Shown piece after piece: positions 1 to 8,934 of a stretch of 64,000 nt of DNA. Within the stretch, counting starts at the first letter, position 1. Each line of letters opens with the position of its first letter. The DNA is taken from positions 1-64,000 of the forward strand of contig NZ_JBMEMN010000006.1 in assembly GCF_049310905.1 (NCBI RefSeq). Direction: 5' to 3'. The translations under genes were made by a program, and so were the position numbers. Under the pieces are notes generated by a model. The model searched no databases, was not told the origin of the DNA, and worked only from the letters and a program-made list of their open reading frames with translations. Source of the stretch: Gudongella sp049310905 (GTDB taxonomy: Bacteria > Bacillota > Clostridia > Tissierellales > Tissierellaceae).

Positions 1-36
1 AACCACTTAATTATCTACTGACATTTTCAAAAGATA

Positions 37-65
37 ATTAGACTAGTTTTTACTGACATTTTCAA
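37..65 (-). promoter_or_regulatory. Candidate promoter for a gene left of the window, with repeated motif
   Basis: Read on the minus strand, TTGAAA (60-65) and TCTAAT (37-42) are separated by 17 bases, a good sigma-A match. An 18-base direct repeat, TACTGACATTTTCAAAAG on the plus strand, occurs at 16-33 and 51-68. One copy covers the -35 box and the other covers the expected start point. The controlled gene lies beyond the window edge, so its identity is unknown. The promoter is inferred from spacing and box match only. Confidence 0.45.
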
Positions 66-112
66 AAGTTATTGACATATTTTTTTCTTGTTAATCATAC
101 TGTACTCATAAA

Positions 113-137
113 TCAGACACTCGAATTGAGTGTCTGA
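113..137 (-). terminator. Hairpin after codY
   Basis: A perfect 10-bp stem (TCAGACACTC / GAGTGTCTGA) with a 5-base loop lies just past the codY stop. The following U-tract is short (TTTAT), so termination may be weak or the hairpin may only protect the 3' end. Confidence 0.5.
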
Positions 138-141
138 GAAT

Positions 142-915
142 TTACTTAATATTAAGTTCATCTAGTAGTTTTTCGTTTAGAATCTTAATGTGTGTTCCCT
201 TCATTCCAAGCGATCTTGATTCAATAACTCCAGCACTTTCAAATTTTCTCAAAGCATTTACTATAACTGATCTGGTTATTCCAACTCTATCAGCAATCTT
301 GCTTGCAACTAGTAGCCCTTCCATCCCATCCAATTCGTGGAAGATATGCTCCATTGCCTCTTTCTCTGAGTAAGAAAGAGTTCCTATTGCCATTTGAACA
401 ATAGATTTTTTTCTAGCGTCTTCTTCGATTTCCTCAGTGGTAGCTCTTAGAATCTCCATCCCAACTACCGTTGCACTGTATTCACAAAGAATAAGGTCTT
501 CAACGGTGAATTCCTTGCCAAATCTTGCAACTAGAAGAGTGCCAAGTCTATTGCCACCTGAATTTATTGGTACAACAGTTGAAATCTTGTCAGGATAATC
601 ACATTCTGAAACATTATCAAACACGCAATCTGTAACTTCCTTGATATTCTCGCTGGTTTCCAATACCTTCAGTAGTTCTTCGTTATACTTCTTTGGAAAT
701 CTTCTATCTCTTACTACTTCTGAATTAATTATGTCACATTCAAATCCATCAGATAAAGCATAACCCAATACTCGACCTTTCCTGCTGGCAATATATACAT
801 TTGCCTCCAGTATATCGGATAAAATCTTACTTAAATCAGAAAATGATACAGGCTGTGATCCATAACTTTGTAAAGTCTTATTCAGTCTTCTGGTTTTTTT
901 TAACAAACTCTCCAT
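142..915 (-). CDS. codY: GTP-sensing global transcriptional repressor CodY
   Basis: CodY binds branched-chain amino acids and GTP and represses nutrient-scavenging genes in Firmicutes. The 257 residues match the family length. Residues 1-155 form the GAF-type effector domain. The C-terminal winged helix-turn-helix lies around 180-245, with the hallmark stretch ASKIADRVGITRSVIVNALR at 204-223 followed by an ESAGVIESRSLGMKG wing. It sits downstream of topA with a 109-base gap that carries a candidate CodY box, so it may repress itself. Family assignment is secure; autoregulation is inference. Confidence 0.97.
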   Translation of the reverse strand: MESLLKKTRRLNKTLQSYGSQPVSFSDLSKILSDILEANVYIASRKGRVLGYALSDGFECDIINSEVVRDRRFPKKYNEELLKVLETSENIKEVTDCVFDNVSECDYPDKISTVVPINSGGNRLGTLLVARFGKEFTVEDLILCEYSATVVGMEILRATTEEIEEDARKKSIVQMAIGTLSYSEKEAMEHIFHELDGMEGLLVASKIADRVGITRSVIVNALRKFESAGVIESRSLGMKGTHIKILNEKLLDELNIK

Positions 916-947
916 ATTTTCCCCCTACTAGATTATTTATTCTTGAA

Positions 948-962
948 ATAATTCAGAATATT
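948..962 (-). promoter_or_regulatory. Candidate CodY box in the codY leader
   Basis: The minus strand reads AATATTCTGAATTAT, which matches the known consensus AATTTTCWGAAAATT at 11 of 15 positions with an intact TTCTGAA core. It lies 33 bases upstream of the codY start. Imperfect boxes are normal for CodY, but AT-rich DNA gives chance matches. Confidence 0.35.
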
Positions 963-1024
963 CGCCATTTATATATAAGATACTACATTTAAGGGAAAAT
1001 GTACAGTTGTTTTTATTGATTTAT

Positions 1025-3103
1025 TTAAATAGTTTTACTATAGCCACAACTTGAATCAATACATTTTATCGTAGTCTTACTCTTCGATTTTTTAATTACC
1101 ATTGGACCATTACAGTCTGGACATTTTTCCTTCACAGGCTCATCCCATGATACAAAGTCGCAATCAGGGTAATTATTACATCCATAAAACACGCGACCTT
1201 TTTTGGATTTTTTCCTTACAACATCACCACCACATGAAGGACAAGGTACATCTATTTTGTCTACTATTGGTTTTGTGTTCTTGCACTCAGGATAACCAGG
1301 GCACGCAAGAAATTTACCAAAACGTCCATGCTTAACAACCATGTTCCTACCACATTTTTCACACAGAATGTCACTTACTTCATCTTCAATCTCAATTTTA
1401 TCTATTTCTTCCTCTGCTATCTTAAGTTCTTTTTGAAAATCTTTGTAAAACTCTCTGACAACTTCTTTCCATAAAATATTTCCAGAAGCTATATCGTCCA
1501 ATTCATTTTCAAGATTTGCAGTGAATTTTTCATTAACAACATGTTTAAAGTATTCTGTTAGAAGATCATTTACCAGTAAGCCTAATTCGGTTGGATTAAA
1601 CGATTTCTTATCCAATACGACATAACCTCTTGATAAGATTGTTGAAATTGTAGGTGAATAGGTACTTGGCCTTCCAATACCCATCTCCTCCATTAGTTTT
1701 ATAAGAGAAGCCTCTGTAAACCTTGCAGGAGGCTGAGTGAAGTTTTGTTTTGGCTCCAATTTATCAAGTTTAAGAATATCATCTTTAAGCATTGATGGAA
1801 GTGACATATCTGAAACTTCCTCATCGGTGGTTGAATAAATCTTCAAAAACCCAAGGAAAATCAACTGTGATCCAGTAGATCGGAATACATACTTTCCATT
1901 CAATACTCTAACATTAAGAGTATCATAAAGAGCTTCCTTCATTTGGGAACCCATAAATCTACTCCATATCATTTTGTATAGCTTGTTTTGGTCTTTATTA
2001 AGGTATTCCTTAATTGCCTCAGGAGAGTATTCAATGTAGGTTGGTCTTATTCCTTCATGAGCATCCTGGGTCTCTTTCTTTGACTTATTGCTATAGCTTC
2101 TGCCACCATTACTGAATTCCTCTCCAAAATATTTCTCAATATGTTTTTTAGCAGAACCCATGGCTTCATTTGAAACTCTGGTTGAATCAGTTCTCATATA
2201 TGTTATTAAACCTGTTATTCCAACTTTTTTCAAATCTATTCCTTCGTAAAGCTGCTGCGCAACCATCATGGTTTTTTTTGTAGAAAACCCAAGTTTTTTT
2301 GATGCATCCTGCTGCATTGTACTGGTTGTGTAGGGTGGATAAGGCTTTCTTTTTCTTTTACCTTTCTTAACTTCATTTACAACAAAATCATTTAATTTTA
2401 ATTCTTTATGAATTTTGTCTGATTCGTCCTTAGTGTTAATTTCATGTTTTTTATCTTTGCCATTATTATCAAACCCGTAAAAATTTGATTCAAATTGCTG
2501 ATCATCCTTATTTAGAAGAGCCTTTATGGTCCAGTACTCAACAGGTATGAATTCATCTATTTCCGATTCTCTGTCACAAATTAGCTTAACAGCAACTGAT
2601 TGTACTCTGCCTGCACTTAAGCCTTTTTTAATCTTTTTCCAAAGCAACGGACTAATCTTATAACCCACCAGTCTGTCCAGAATTCTTCTAGCCTGCTGAG
2701 CATCCACAAGATTTTTGTCCAGATTTCGGGGACTCTTAATAGCCTGCTTTATTCTTTCCTTTGTGATTTCATTAAACTCAACCCTGTATTTATCATTTTC
2801 ATCCAATCCTAAAATGTATGCAAGATGCCAGGATATGGCCTCTCCTTCTCTGTCAGGGTCAGTTGCTAAAAAAACCTTGTCAGCCTTTTTGGCCTCTTTC
2901 TTTAAATCCTTTATCAGAGGACCCTTTCCTCTGATATTTATATAATCAGGTTCGAAGTCATTTTCAATTTCAACTCCAAGGCGACTCTTTGGAAGATCCC
3001 TTACGTGGCCAACTGAAGCAACTACTTTATAGTTTCTCCCTAGAATTTTACTTATGGTTTTTGCTTTAGCCGGTGACTCGACTATTACTAAATATTTCGA
3101 CAA
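1025..3103 (-). CDS. topA: DNA topoisomerase I (type IA)
   Basis: This enzyme relaxes negative supercoils by transient single-strand cleavage. The 692 residues contain an N-terminal TOPRIM domain with the metal-binding DPDREGE at 82-88 and the catalytic tyrosine in TYMRTDS (Tyr302). Three C-terminal four-cysteine zinc ribbons (about 580-690) each keep their cysteines, as in other Firmicute TopA proteins. The gene lies between dprA and codY, the usual clostridial order, and starts at ATG after a CGGAGGTGT ribosome site. Nothing looks broken. Confidence 0.97.
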   Translation of the reverse strand: MSKYLVIVESPAKAKTISKILGRNYKVVASVGHVRDLPKSRLGVEIENDFEPDYINIRGKGPLIKDLKKEAKKADKVFLATDPDREGEAISWHLAYILGLDENDKYRVEFNEITKERIKQAIKSPRNLDKNLVDAQQARRILDRLVGYKISPLLWKKIKKGLSAGRVQSVAVKLICDRESEIDEFIPVEYWTIKALLNKDDQQFESNFYGFDNNGKDKKHEINTKDESDKIHKELKLNDFVVNEVKKGKRKRKPYPPYTTSTMQQDASKKLGFSTKKTMMVAQQLYEGIDLKKVGITGLITYMRTDSTRVSNEAMGSAKKHIEKYFGEEFSNGGRSYSNKSKKETQDAHEGIRPTYIEYSPEAIKEYLNKDQNKLYKMIWSRFMGSQMKEALYDTLNVRVLNGKYVFRSTGSQLIFLGFLKIYSTTDEEVSDMSLPSMLKDDILKLDKLEPKQNFTQPPARFTEASLIKLMEEMGIGRPSTYSPTISTILSRGYVVLDKKSFNPTELGLLVNDLLTEYFKHVVNEKFTANLENELDDIASGNILWKEVVREFYKDFQKELKIAEEEIDKIEIEDEVSDILCEKCGRNMVVKHGRFGKFLACPGYPECKNTKPIVDKIDVPCPSCGGDVVRKKSKKGRVFYGCNNYPDCDFVSWDEPVKEKCPDCNGPMVIKKSKSKTTIKCIDSSCGYSKTI

Positions 3104-3131
3104 TGATTACACCTCCGAAGCATTCAAGTTA

Positions 3132-4223
3132 CTAAACAATAGTAAATATCCTGCTGCTCATTTCCTTAATTATTCCTTTCAATTCCAAAATAGTAAGAGT
3201 ACTGACCACAGTTTGTATATCCAATCCTGAATTCAAGACGATTAAGTCACTGTGAATTGGTCCTTCTTTTAGATACTCCAGTATCTTATTTTCAGTTTCG
3301 CTTAAGTCCATATTATCCAGTTTATTAACATTTATAGAATTTTGCAAGGTCTTTAGTTCGCTTACCTCTTCCAGTATATCATCCATGTCAAGTAGCGGTT
3401 TAGCTCCATCCTTGATAAGCAGATTTGTTCCTTGACTATAAACACTGTTGATATTCCCTGGAAGAGCAAAAACATCTTTACCTTGTGCAAGCGCGTGATG
3501 AGCAGTGATTAGAGAACCTGATCTCTGCTGTGCCTCAATAACTATTATTCCAAGGCTTAAACCTGAGATAATTCTATTTCTCATAGGAAAATGAAAATTA
3601 TAAGGTTGCGTGCCTGGTGGAAATTCACTGATCAAACAACCATTATCTATTACATTATCATAAAGGTTTTTATTTGATTTTGGATATACCGTATCCAATC
3701 CATTCCCTAAGACACCAATTGTTCTTCCAGAATGTTCAAGAGCAGTACGATGGGCTACGGTATCTATTCCAACTGCCATGCCACTTACTATGGTAACTCC
3801 CATCTGTACTAATTCTCTGGTGAATTTTTCTGCAGCCCACTTACCGTAATGAGTTGCTTTTCTTGACCCTACTATTCCAATCGCAAGTTGATTATTTGGA
3901 AAGATAAGGCCTTTTTTGTACAAAACCACAGGTCTATCAGGTATACACAGAAGCTCCTTTGGAAAATCATCATCTAAGAATGTTATTACATCAACGCTCA
4001 TTTTTTGTAAATTTTCCAGAAAAATCTCTATACTGGTTTTGTAATCTGACTTTCTTACTATATTTAATGCATTATTGGTTAGTAAGCCTAAATTATGTAA
4101 TTCCTTAGGTTCAATGTTATGTATTTCTGTAATATCTCCCAGATATGCTATTAGCTGATTAATTACATCACTGTGAATACCAAGACTATTAAGCCATATT
4201 AATGTGTTCCTATCCTGGTCCAT
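3132..4223 (-). CDS. dprA: DNA processing protein DprA (Smf)
   Basis: DprA protects incoming single-stranded DNA and loads RecA during natural transformation. The 363 residues show the Rossmann-like core with GIVGSRKATHYG, VSGMAVGIDTVAH and GVLGNGLDTVYP, preceded by a helical N-terminal region and followed by a DprA winged-helix tail (about 305-363). It is 3 bases from the comM-like gene, so the two are probably cotranscribed. DprA occurs widely in bacteria with no proven competence, so this gene alone does not show transformability. Confidence 0.94.
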   Translation of the reverse strand: MDQDRNTLIWLNSLGIHSDVINQLIAYLGDITEIHNIEPKELHNLGLLTNNALNIVRKSDYKTSIEIFLENLQKMSVDVITFLDDDFPKELLCIPDRPVVLYKKGLIFPNNQLAIGIVGSRKATHYGKWAAEKFTRELVQMGVTIVSGMAVGIDTVAHRTALEHSGRTIGVLGNGLDTVYPKSNKNLYDNVIDNGCLISEFPPGTQPYNFHFPMRNRIISGLSLGIIVIEAQQRSGSLITAHHALAQGKDVFALPGNINSVYSQGTNLLIKDGAKPLLDMDDILEEVSELKTLQNSINVNKLDNMDLSETENKILEYLKEGPIHSDLIVLNSGLDIQTVVSTLTILELKGIIKEMSSRIFTIV

Positions 4224-4226
4224 ACA

Positions 4227-5753
4227 CTACCCCCAATATTTTTTATCCAGACTTCTGTATTGGATTGCCTCCAGCAGGTGTTTGTCATCTATACTCTCAG
4301 ACTCATTTAAGTCAGCTAGTGTTCTGGCAACTTTTAAGATTTTATTATAGGTTCTTCCACTGAATCTTAGTTTATCGAATGCACTTTTCATTATTCTCTC
4401 GCTGGAAGCTGTTAATTTGCAAAAACGTTTAATCTCTTTATTACCCATCTGTGAGTTGGTATATAGATTTAATCCCGAAAATCTTTCTTTTTGGATTTCT
4501 CGAGCTACAGAAACGGATTTTCTCATCTCATCTGAAGATTTGGATGGAAGATCTGTATTGAGCTCCTCGTACTTAACAGGCAGCACTTCAATATGCAGAT
4601 CAATTCTATCAAGCAACGGATGACTTATTTTACCCAAATATCTGTCTATCTGATTTTGACTGCATGTACATTGATGTAAAGGATCACCATAGTATCCACA
4701 TGGACATGGATTCATGCTGGCAACAAACATAAAATCGGATGGATATGACAAGGAAGCGTTCGCTCTGGATATATGCACAAATCCGTCTTCAAGAGGTTGT
4801 CTCAGAACTTCAAGCACACTTTTTTGAAATTCAGGCAACTCATCAAAGAACAATACCCCATTGTGAGCAAGAGAAACTTCTCCTGGTTTGGGAATCCTGC
4901 CTCCTCCTATGATCGCTACTCCTGAAGATGAGTGGTGAGGTGCTCTAAATGGTCTTTCTTTCATAAGTCTACTTTTGCCAAGAAGCCCTGATATACTATA
5001 AATCTTTGTAACTTCTATTGATTCTTCAAACGAAAGATGAGGCAAGATTCCTGGAATTCTCCTGGCTGCCATAGTCTTACCTGACCCAGGCGGACCTACA
5101 ATTAATAGATTGTGGGCACCAGCTGCAGATACTTCCATAGCTCGCTTTAATCCCTCCTGACCTTTAATGTCCGAAAAATCATATAGTGGTTTATAAACAT
5201 CAGTAACATCAAGATCATCTGAAACATATGATTTAATAACAAATTCACCAGATAAGTGTTCTACTAACTCTGTAAGGTTTTTTACTGGAATTATCTCAAC
5301 ATCTTCAATTATTCCACATTCATCTTTATTGCCATATGGAATGATGAATTGACTTATTCCCAGTTCTCTCAACGATATCACCATTGGTAGTGCCCCATCT
5401 ATCGGATTCACAGTTCCATCAAGTGATAACTCTCCTAAAAAGGCAATGTTCTCAGTTGAAAACTCTTGAATCCTACCATCTGCAATAAGAATACCTGCTG
5501 CAATCGCCATATCCATTTGTGAACCGTCTTTTTTCAGATTGGCTGGAGCCAAGTTGACAGTGATTCTACTAAGAGGAAACTCAAAACCACTATTTCTAAT
5601 CGCTGTTCTAACTCTTTCTTTGGATTCTTTTATTGCTGCATCAGGCAAACCAACGATAGTAAACATGGGCATTCCTCTTGACAGGTCTACCTCTACTTCG
5701 ACAATATGACCGTCCAATCCCTGCAGTACACAAGTTTTGACCTTTGAATACAT
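4227..5753 (-). CDS. comM: YifB/ComM-type Mg-chelatase-like AAA+ ATPase
   Basis: The 508 residues have an N-terminal Lon-protease-like fold domain, then an AAA+ module with Walker A GPPGSGKT, a Walker B region FFDELPEF, and a C-terminal Mg-chelatase domain. ComM in gamma-proteobacteria is a hexameric branch-migration helicase that aids integration of transforming DNA; for Firmicute members this role is an extrapolation. A CPCGYYGDPLHQCTC cysteine cluster typical of the family is intact. It pairs with dprA, which supports a role in DNA uptake or recombination. Confidence 0.92.
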   Translation of the reverse strand: MYSKVKTCVLQGLDGHIVEVEVDLSRGMPMFTIVGLPDAAIKESKERVRTAIRNSGFEFPLSRITVNLAPANLKKDGSQMDMAIAAGILIADGRIQEFSTENIAFLGELSLDGTVNPIDGALPMVISLRELGISQFIIPYGNKDECGIIEDVEIIPVKNLTELVEHLSGEFVIKSYVSDDLDVTDVYKPLYDFSDIKGQEGLKRAMEVSAAGAHNLLIVGPPGSGKTMAARRIPGILPHLSFEESIEVTKIYSISGLLGKSRLMKERPFRAPHHSSSGVAIIGGGRIPKPGEVSLAHNGVLFFDELPEFQKSVLEVLRQPLEDGFVHISRANASLSYPSDFMFVASMNPCPCGYYGDPLHQCTCSQNQIDRYLGKISHPLLDRIDLHIEVLPVKYEELNTDLPSKSSDEMRKSVSVAREIQKERFSGLNLYTNSQMGNKEIKRFCKLTASSERIMKSAFDKLRFSGRTYNKILKVARTLADLNESESIDDKHLLEAIQYRSLDKKYWG

Positions 5754-5780
5754 AATATCTCTCCCTTGCCAGTTGGTCTG

Positions 5781-6137
5781 TTACAATGAAAATGCATTCT
5801 CAAAATGATTAATGGATGTTTTCTCCATGGGGTATACTTCAATTACGTCAAATCTCACTTGCACGTCATATAATTTGTTTTTTTGAATATACATCAAACT
5901 GGTATTGGCTATTTTTTTCTGTTTTCTGGAATTTACAGATTCATATGCATATCCGTAATCATTACCCATCCTGGTTTTAACTTCAATAAAAGCTAGTATA
6001 TCATTATCATAAGCTATTATATCTACTTCACCGATCTTATTCCTGTAATTGGTTTCAAGAACACTGTAACCTTTCTCAGTTAAATAATTAAGTGCAATTT
6101 GTTCTCCAAATTTCCCTGTATTGATATGTGTGTTCAT
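5781..6137 (-). CDS. YraN family predicted endonuclease (UPF0102)
   Basis: A 118-residue protein of the YraN family, whose biological role is not established. It carries a PD-(D/E)XK nuclease-like core: an early glutamate in GEQIALNYL, then GEVDIIAYD and AFIEVKTR, giving the expected E, D and ExK residues. The family often lies between rnhB and the comM-like gene, as here. The 86-base gap before it (6138-6223) is AT-rich and shows no clear terminator. Confidence 0.85.
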   Translation of the reverse strand: MNTHINTGKFGEQIALNYLTEKGYSVLETNYRNKIGEVDIIAYDNDILAFIEVKTRMGNDYGYAYESVNSRKQKKIANTSLMYIQKNKLYDVQVRFDVIEVYPMEKTSINHFENAFSL

Positions 6138-6223
6138 TATCTAACCTTCCATTTATCCTTATTTTAGTGCAAAAAAATATTACTACTTTTATATTAACTT
6201 ATATGCAAAATAATGAAAAGAAT

Positions 6224-6844
6224 CTACTTTCTTGTTTCATTCATTATTTTTCCTAAAAAAGACTTTCTATGCCTTTCTGTGGATCCTAGCTTGATTAATG
6301 CTTCCCTGTGTGATTTGGTTCCATAACCTTTGTTCTTTGCAAGATCATATCCTGGATGAACATGATTCCATTCTTGACACATTCTGTCTCTGAAAACCTT
6401 TGCAAGTATAGAAGCCGCAGAAATACCGTGTACTAGATTATCACCATCGATAACAGCCTTTTGAGTTATTTCTGAATCAATTACCTCTGCATCTACAAGA
6501 ATAAATGATGGAGTAAATTTGTTGCCATCATTATCTCTTAAATTATTCAATGCGAGTTTCATGGCTAATCTGGTAGCTTGTTTGATATTGATTCTATCGA
6601 TTACTTCCGGTCCAACCACTCCAATTCCATATGCTATAGCTTCTTGTTTGATGACATCATAGAGTTCTTCTCGTTTTTTTTCACTCAATTTTTTCGAATC
6701 CTTAACACCTTCAATAGTGAAGCCGCACGGAAGTATTACTGCACCTGCGACAACGTCTCCATACAGACATCCTCTGCCTACCTCATCTATACATGCTATA
6801 AACTTGTGACCATCCATATAAAGTTTCTGTTCTATTTCAAACAT
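6224..6844 (-). CDS. rnhB: Ribonuclease HII
   Basis: RNase HII cuts the RNA strand of RNA-DNA hybrids and removes single ribonucleotides from DNA. The acidic metal site begins at CIDEVGRG (Asp20, Glu21), with further family motifs KDSKKLSEKKRE and HGISAASILAKVFRD. The start is placed at the ATG at 6844 because AAAGGAG lies 6 bases before it, one base after the rbgA stop codon. An ATG nine codons upstream lacks a ribosome site and lies inside rbgA. The protein is 206 residues. Confidence 0.94.
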   Translation of the reverse strand: MFEIEQKLYMDGHKFIACIDEVGRGCLYGDVVAGAVILPCGFTIEGVKDSKKLSEKKREELYDVIKQEAIAYGIGVVGPEVIDRINIKQATRLAMKLALNNLRDNDGNKFTPSFILVDAEVIDSEITQKAVIDGDNLVHGISAASILAKVFRDRMCQEWNHVHPGYDLAKNKGYGTKSHREALIKLGSTERHRKSFLGKIMNETRK

Positions 6845-6845
6845 A

Positions 6846-7709
6846 CTACTCTCCTTTTTTAGGGTATTCAAGAGTTATTCTACCCATCATTCCCCTTCTG
6901 AATTCATCAAGAATGATTCTGCTAGCCTTTTCATAATCAAATGCTCCAGCTCTCAATAGACAACCTCTCTTTGCAGCTATAGTTTCCATGACTGTCAAAG
7001 GACTAGCATCTTCTTCCAGTTGAATACTGTACCTTTCAATAATCGCTTGAGGCTTTACATTCATAAGCTTTTCAATCAACCTTAGAGCCAATGTTTCAGT
7101 ATCCAGAATTTCATCCTTGATAGCTCCAGTAAAGGCAAGGTTTATTCCTACCTGCTCTTCTTCAAACTTTGGCCATAGAATTCCGGGAGTATCCAATAAC
7201 TCAATGCCTCCCTTGGTTTTAATCCACTGGTTGGTTTTGGTTATACCTGGCCTGTTTCCAGTTCTGGCTCCTTTTCTTCCTGACAAGCTGTTTATCAAAG
7301 TTGATTTACCTACATTGGGAATTCCCAATATCATTGCTCGAATGGGCTGATTTATTATGCCTTTTCTTGCGTTATTAACTCTTTTTTCATCCATGATTCT
7401 TCTTGCTTCAGAAACCAGAGCATCTACCCCTTTTCCCGAGATCGAATTCAACAAAATTGATGAGTTCCCTCGATTTGAGTAGTATTCTTGCCAAATTTTA
7501 TTACCATAACCATCAGCAAGGTCAGATTTATTTAGAATAACAATTCTAGGCTTATTCCCAACAACAGACTCTATAACCGGATTCTGACTGCTATACGGAA
7601 TTCTGGCATCGAGAAGTTCAAATACAATATCGATCATTTTTAGATTTTTTTGAATGGACTCTCTGGTCTTTTTCATATGACCTGGATACCAGTTTATATT
7701 CATGCTCAT
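6846..7709 (-). CDS. rbgA: Ribosome biogenesis GTPase RbgA (YlqF)
   Basis: RbgA is a circularly permuted GTPase needed for late 50S assembly in Bacillus. The permuted motif order is visible: G4 NKSD at about 60-63 comes before G1 GIPNVGKST at about 129-137 and G3 DTPG. The N-terminal INWYPGHMKKT segment is diagnostic. The chosen ATG (7709) follows GGGTG; a GTG four codons upstream and an ATG two codons downstream are possible. Linkage to rplS and rnhB matches Bacillus subtilis. Confidence 0.94.
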   Translation of the reverse strand: MSMNINWYPGHMKKTRESIQKNLKMIDIVFELLDARIPYSSQNPVIESVVGNKPRIVILNKSDLADGYGNKIWQEYYSNRGNSSILLNSISGKGVDALVSEARRIMDEKRVNNARKGIINQPIRAMILGIPNVGKSTLINSLSGRKGARTGNRPGITKTNQWIKTKGGIELLDTPGILWPKFEEEQVGINLAFTGAIKDEILDTETLALRLIEKLMNVKPQAIIERYSIQLEEDASPLTVMETIAAKRGCLLRAGAFDYEKASRIILDEFRRGMMGRITLEYPKKGE

Positions 7710-7728
7710 CTCAACACCCACTTAAATA

Positions 7729-7751
7729 AAAATTGGGACTGAAACAGTCCC
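7729..7751 (-). terminator. Intrinsic terminator-like hairpin after rplS
   Basis: GGGACT / AGTCCC form a 6-bp stem around a 5-base loop right after the rplS stop codon, followed on the minus strand by AATTTTTATTT. It probably reduces read-through from rplS into rbgA. Confidence 0.65.
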
Positions 7752-7752
7752 A

Positions 7753-8100
7753 TTAATAAAATCTTTTTTCTTTAACTTTAGCAGACTTACCTTGTCTGTC
7801 TCTAAGGTAGTACAGTTTTGCTCTTCTTACCTTACCTTTTCTAGTTACTACAAGTTTGTCAATTCTTGGTGAGTGAATTGGGAAAGTTCTTTCTACTCCA
7901 ACTCCATATGAAAGTCTTCTTACAGTAAAGGTTTCTCTAGCTCCTCCACCCTGTATTTTCAATACCGTACCTTCGAAAACCTGAATTCTTTCTCTAGTAC
8001 CTTCAACAACTCTGTAGTGAACTTGTACTGTGTCTCCAACGTTAAACTCAGGGAGATCATTTCTTAATTGTTCATCTTCAAGCATCTTGATAATATCCAT
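7753..8100 (-). CDS. rplS: 50S ribosomal protein L19
   Basis: L19 lies at the 30S-50S interface. The 115-residue product is the normal length and contains the family hallmarks FNVGDTVQVHYRV near the start, RIQVFEGTVLK and GVERTFPIHSP. It is separated from trmD by 99 bases holding a promoter, and is followed by a hairpin terminator, so it can be expressed apart from its neighbours. Start is ATG after GGGAGG. Confidence 0.97.
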   Translation of the reverse strand: MDIIKMLEDEQLRNDLPEFNVGDTVQVHYRVVEGTRERIQVFEGTVLKIQGGGARETFTVRRLSYGVGVERTFPIHSPRIDKLVVTRKGKVRRAKLYYLRDRQGKSAKVKEKRFY

Positions 8101-8170
8101 TTTGTATCCTCCCTTCTACCTAGACGTTCTTATTCTATAACAGAGGACCGTCCTTACTCATACCTATGGT

Positions 8171-8199
8171 ATTATAGCATACCGTTATATCCAATTCAA
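8171..8199 (-). promoter_or_regulatory. Promoter upstream of rplS
   Basis: On the minus strand TTGAAT (8194-8199) and TATAAT (8171-8176) are 17 bases apart, close to the sigma-A consensus. The start point would leave a leader of about 60 bases before rplS, long enough for an L19-type autoregulatory leader, although I could not fold a convincing one. Confidence 0.7.
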
Positions 8200-8934
8200 C
8201 TATCTTTTCCCGATTAATTTTAACAAGGAATCCATTAAATCTAGCTGACTCCCTGGTTTTTTCAATTCTTTTAGCATATCCGGCCTCTTCATCAGGGTGG
8301 TGCGAAGGGCACTAACCTGCCTCCACATATTTATTTTGGAATGATCTCCGCTTAAAAGCACATCCGGAACCTTCTTTCCATTAAAAACTCTTGGCCTCGT
8401 ATACTGAGGATATTCAAGTAGACCCTCGTAATGGGATTCTATCTCGTAAGATTCCTCAGAAGACAATACTCCTGGCATCAATCTACTTATTGAATCAATC
8501 AATACCATCGCTGGCAATTCACCACCTGTTAAGACATAGTCTCCGATGGATATCTCGTCATCAATGTAGTTTTCAATGATTCTGTTGTCAATCCCTTCAT
8601 AATGACCTGCTAATAATATAAGATGGTCTTCTTCAGCCAATTCGCCTACAAATGCCTGATCAAGAATTTTACCTTGTGGTGAAAGATATATGACCCTGGA
8701 ATTGGAGCTTCTACAATCTTCAATGGCAGAATAAATGGGCTCTGGTTTCATAACCATACCTTTGCCTCCGCCAAACGGGTAATCATCGACCCTTTTATGC
8801 TTATCTACAGAATAATCCCTGATATTAACTGCTTCAATGTCTATTGCGCCAGAATCAATTGCTCTGCCTACTATGCTGTAACTGCGAAGCATATCAATGA
8901 CTTCCGGGAAAAGGGTTAATACATGAACTTTCAT
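8200..8934 (-). CDS. trmD: tRNA (guanine37-N1)-methyltransferase TrmD
   Basis: TrmD methylates G37 next to the anticodon using S-adenosylmethionine, preventing +1 frameshifting. The 244-residue SPOUT protein carries the trefoil-knot motifs LLAGHYEGID, DDEISIGDYVLTGGELPA and the N-terminal DYPFGGGKGMV. Its ATG overlaps the rimM stop by 4 bases, indicating coupled translation. The order rpsP-khpA-rimM-trmD-rplS is conserved across Firmicutes. Confidence 0.97.
   Translation of the reverse strand: MKVHVLTLFPEVIDMLRSYSIVGRAIDSGAIDIEAVNIRDYSVDKHKRVDDYPFGGGKGMVMKPEPIYSAIEDCRSSNSRVIYLSPQGKILDQAFVGELAEEDHLILLAGHYEGIDNRIIENYIDDEISIGDYVLTGGELPAMVLIDSISRLMPGVLSSEESYEIESHYEGLLEYPQYTRPRVFNGKKVPDVLLSGDHSKINMWRQVSALRTTLMKRPDMLKELKKPGSQLDLMDSLLKLIGKR

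Noticed and set aside
16..68. The two 18-base direct repeats as a CRISPR remnant
   Set aside because: Only two copies, 17-base spacing, and they overlap promoter elements; no cas genes.
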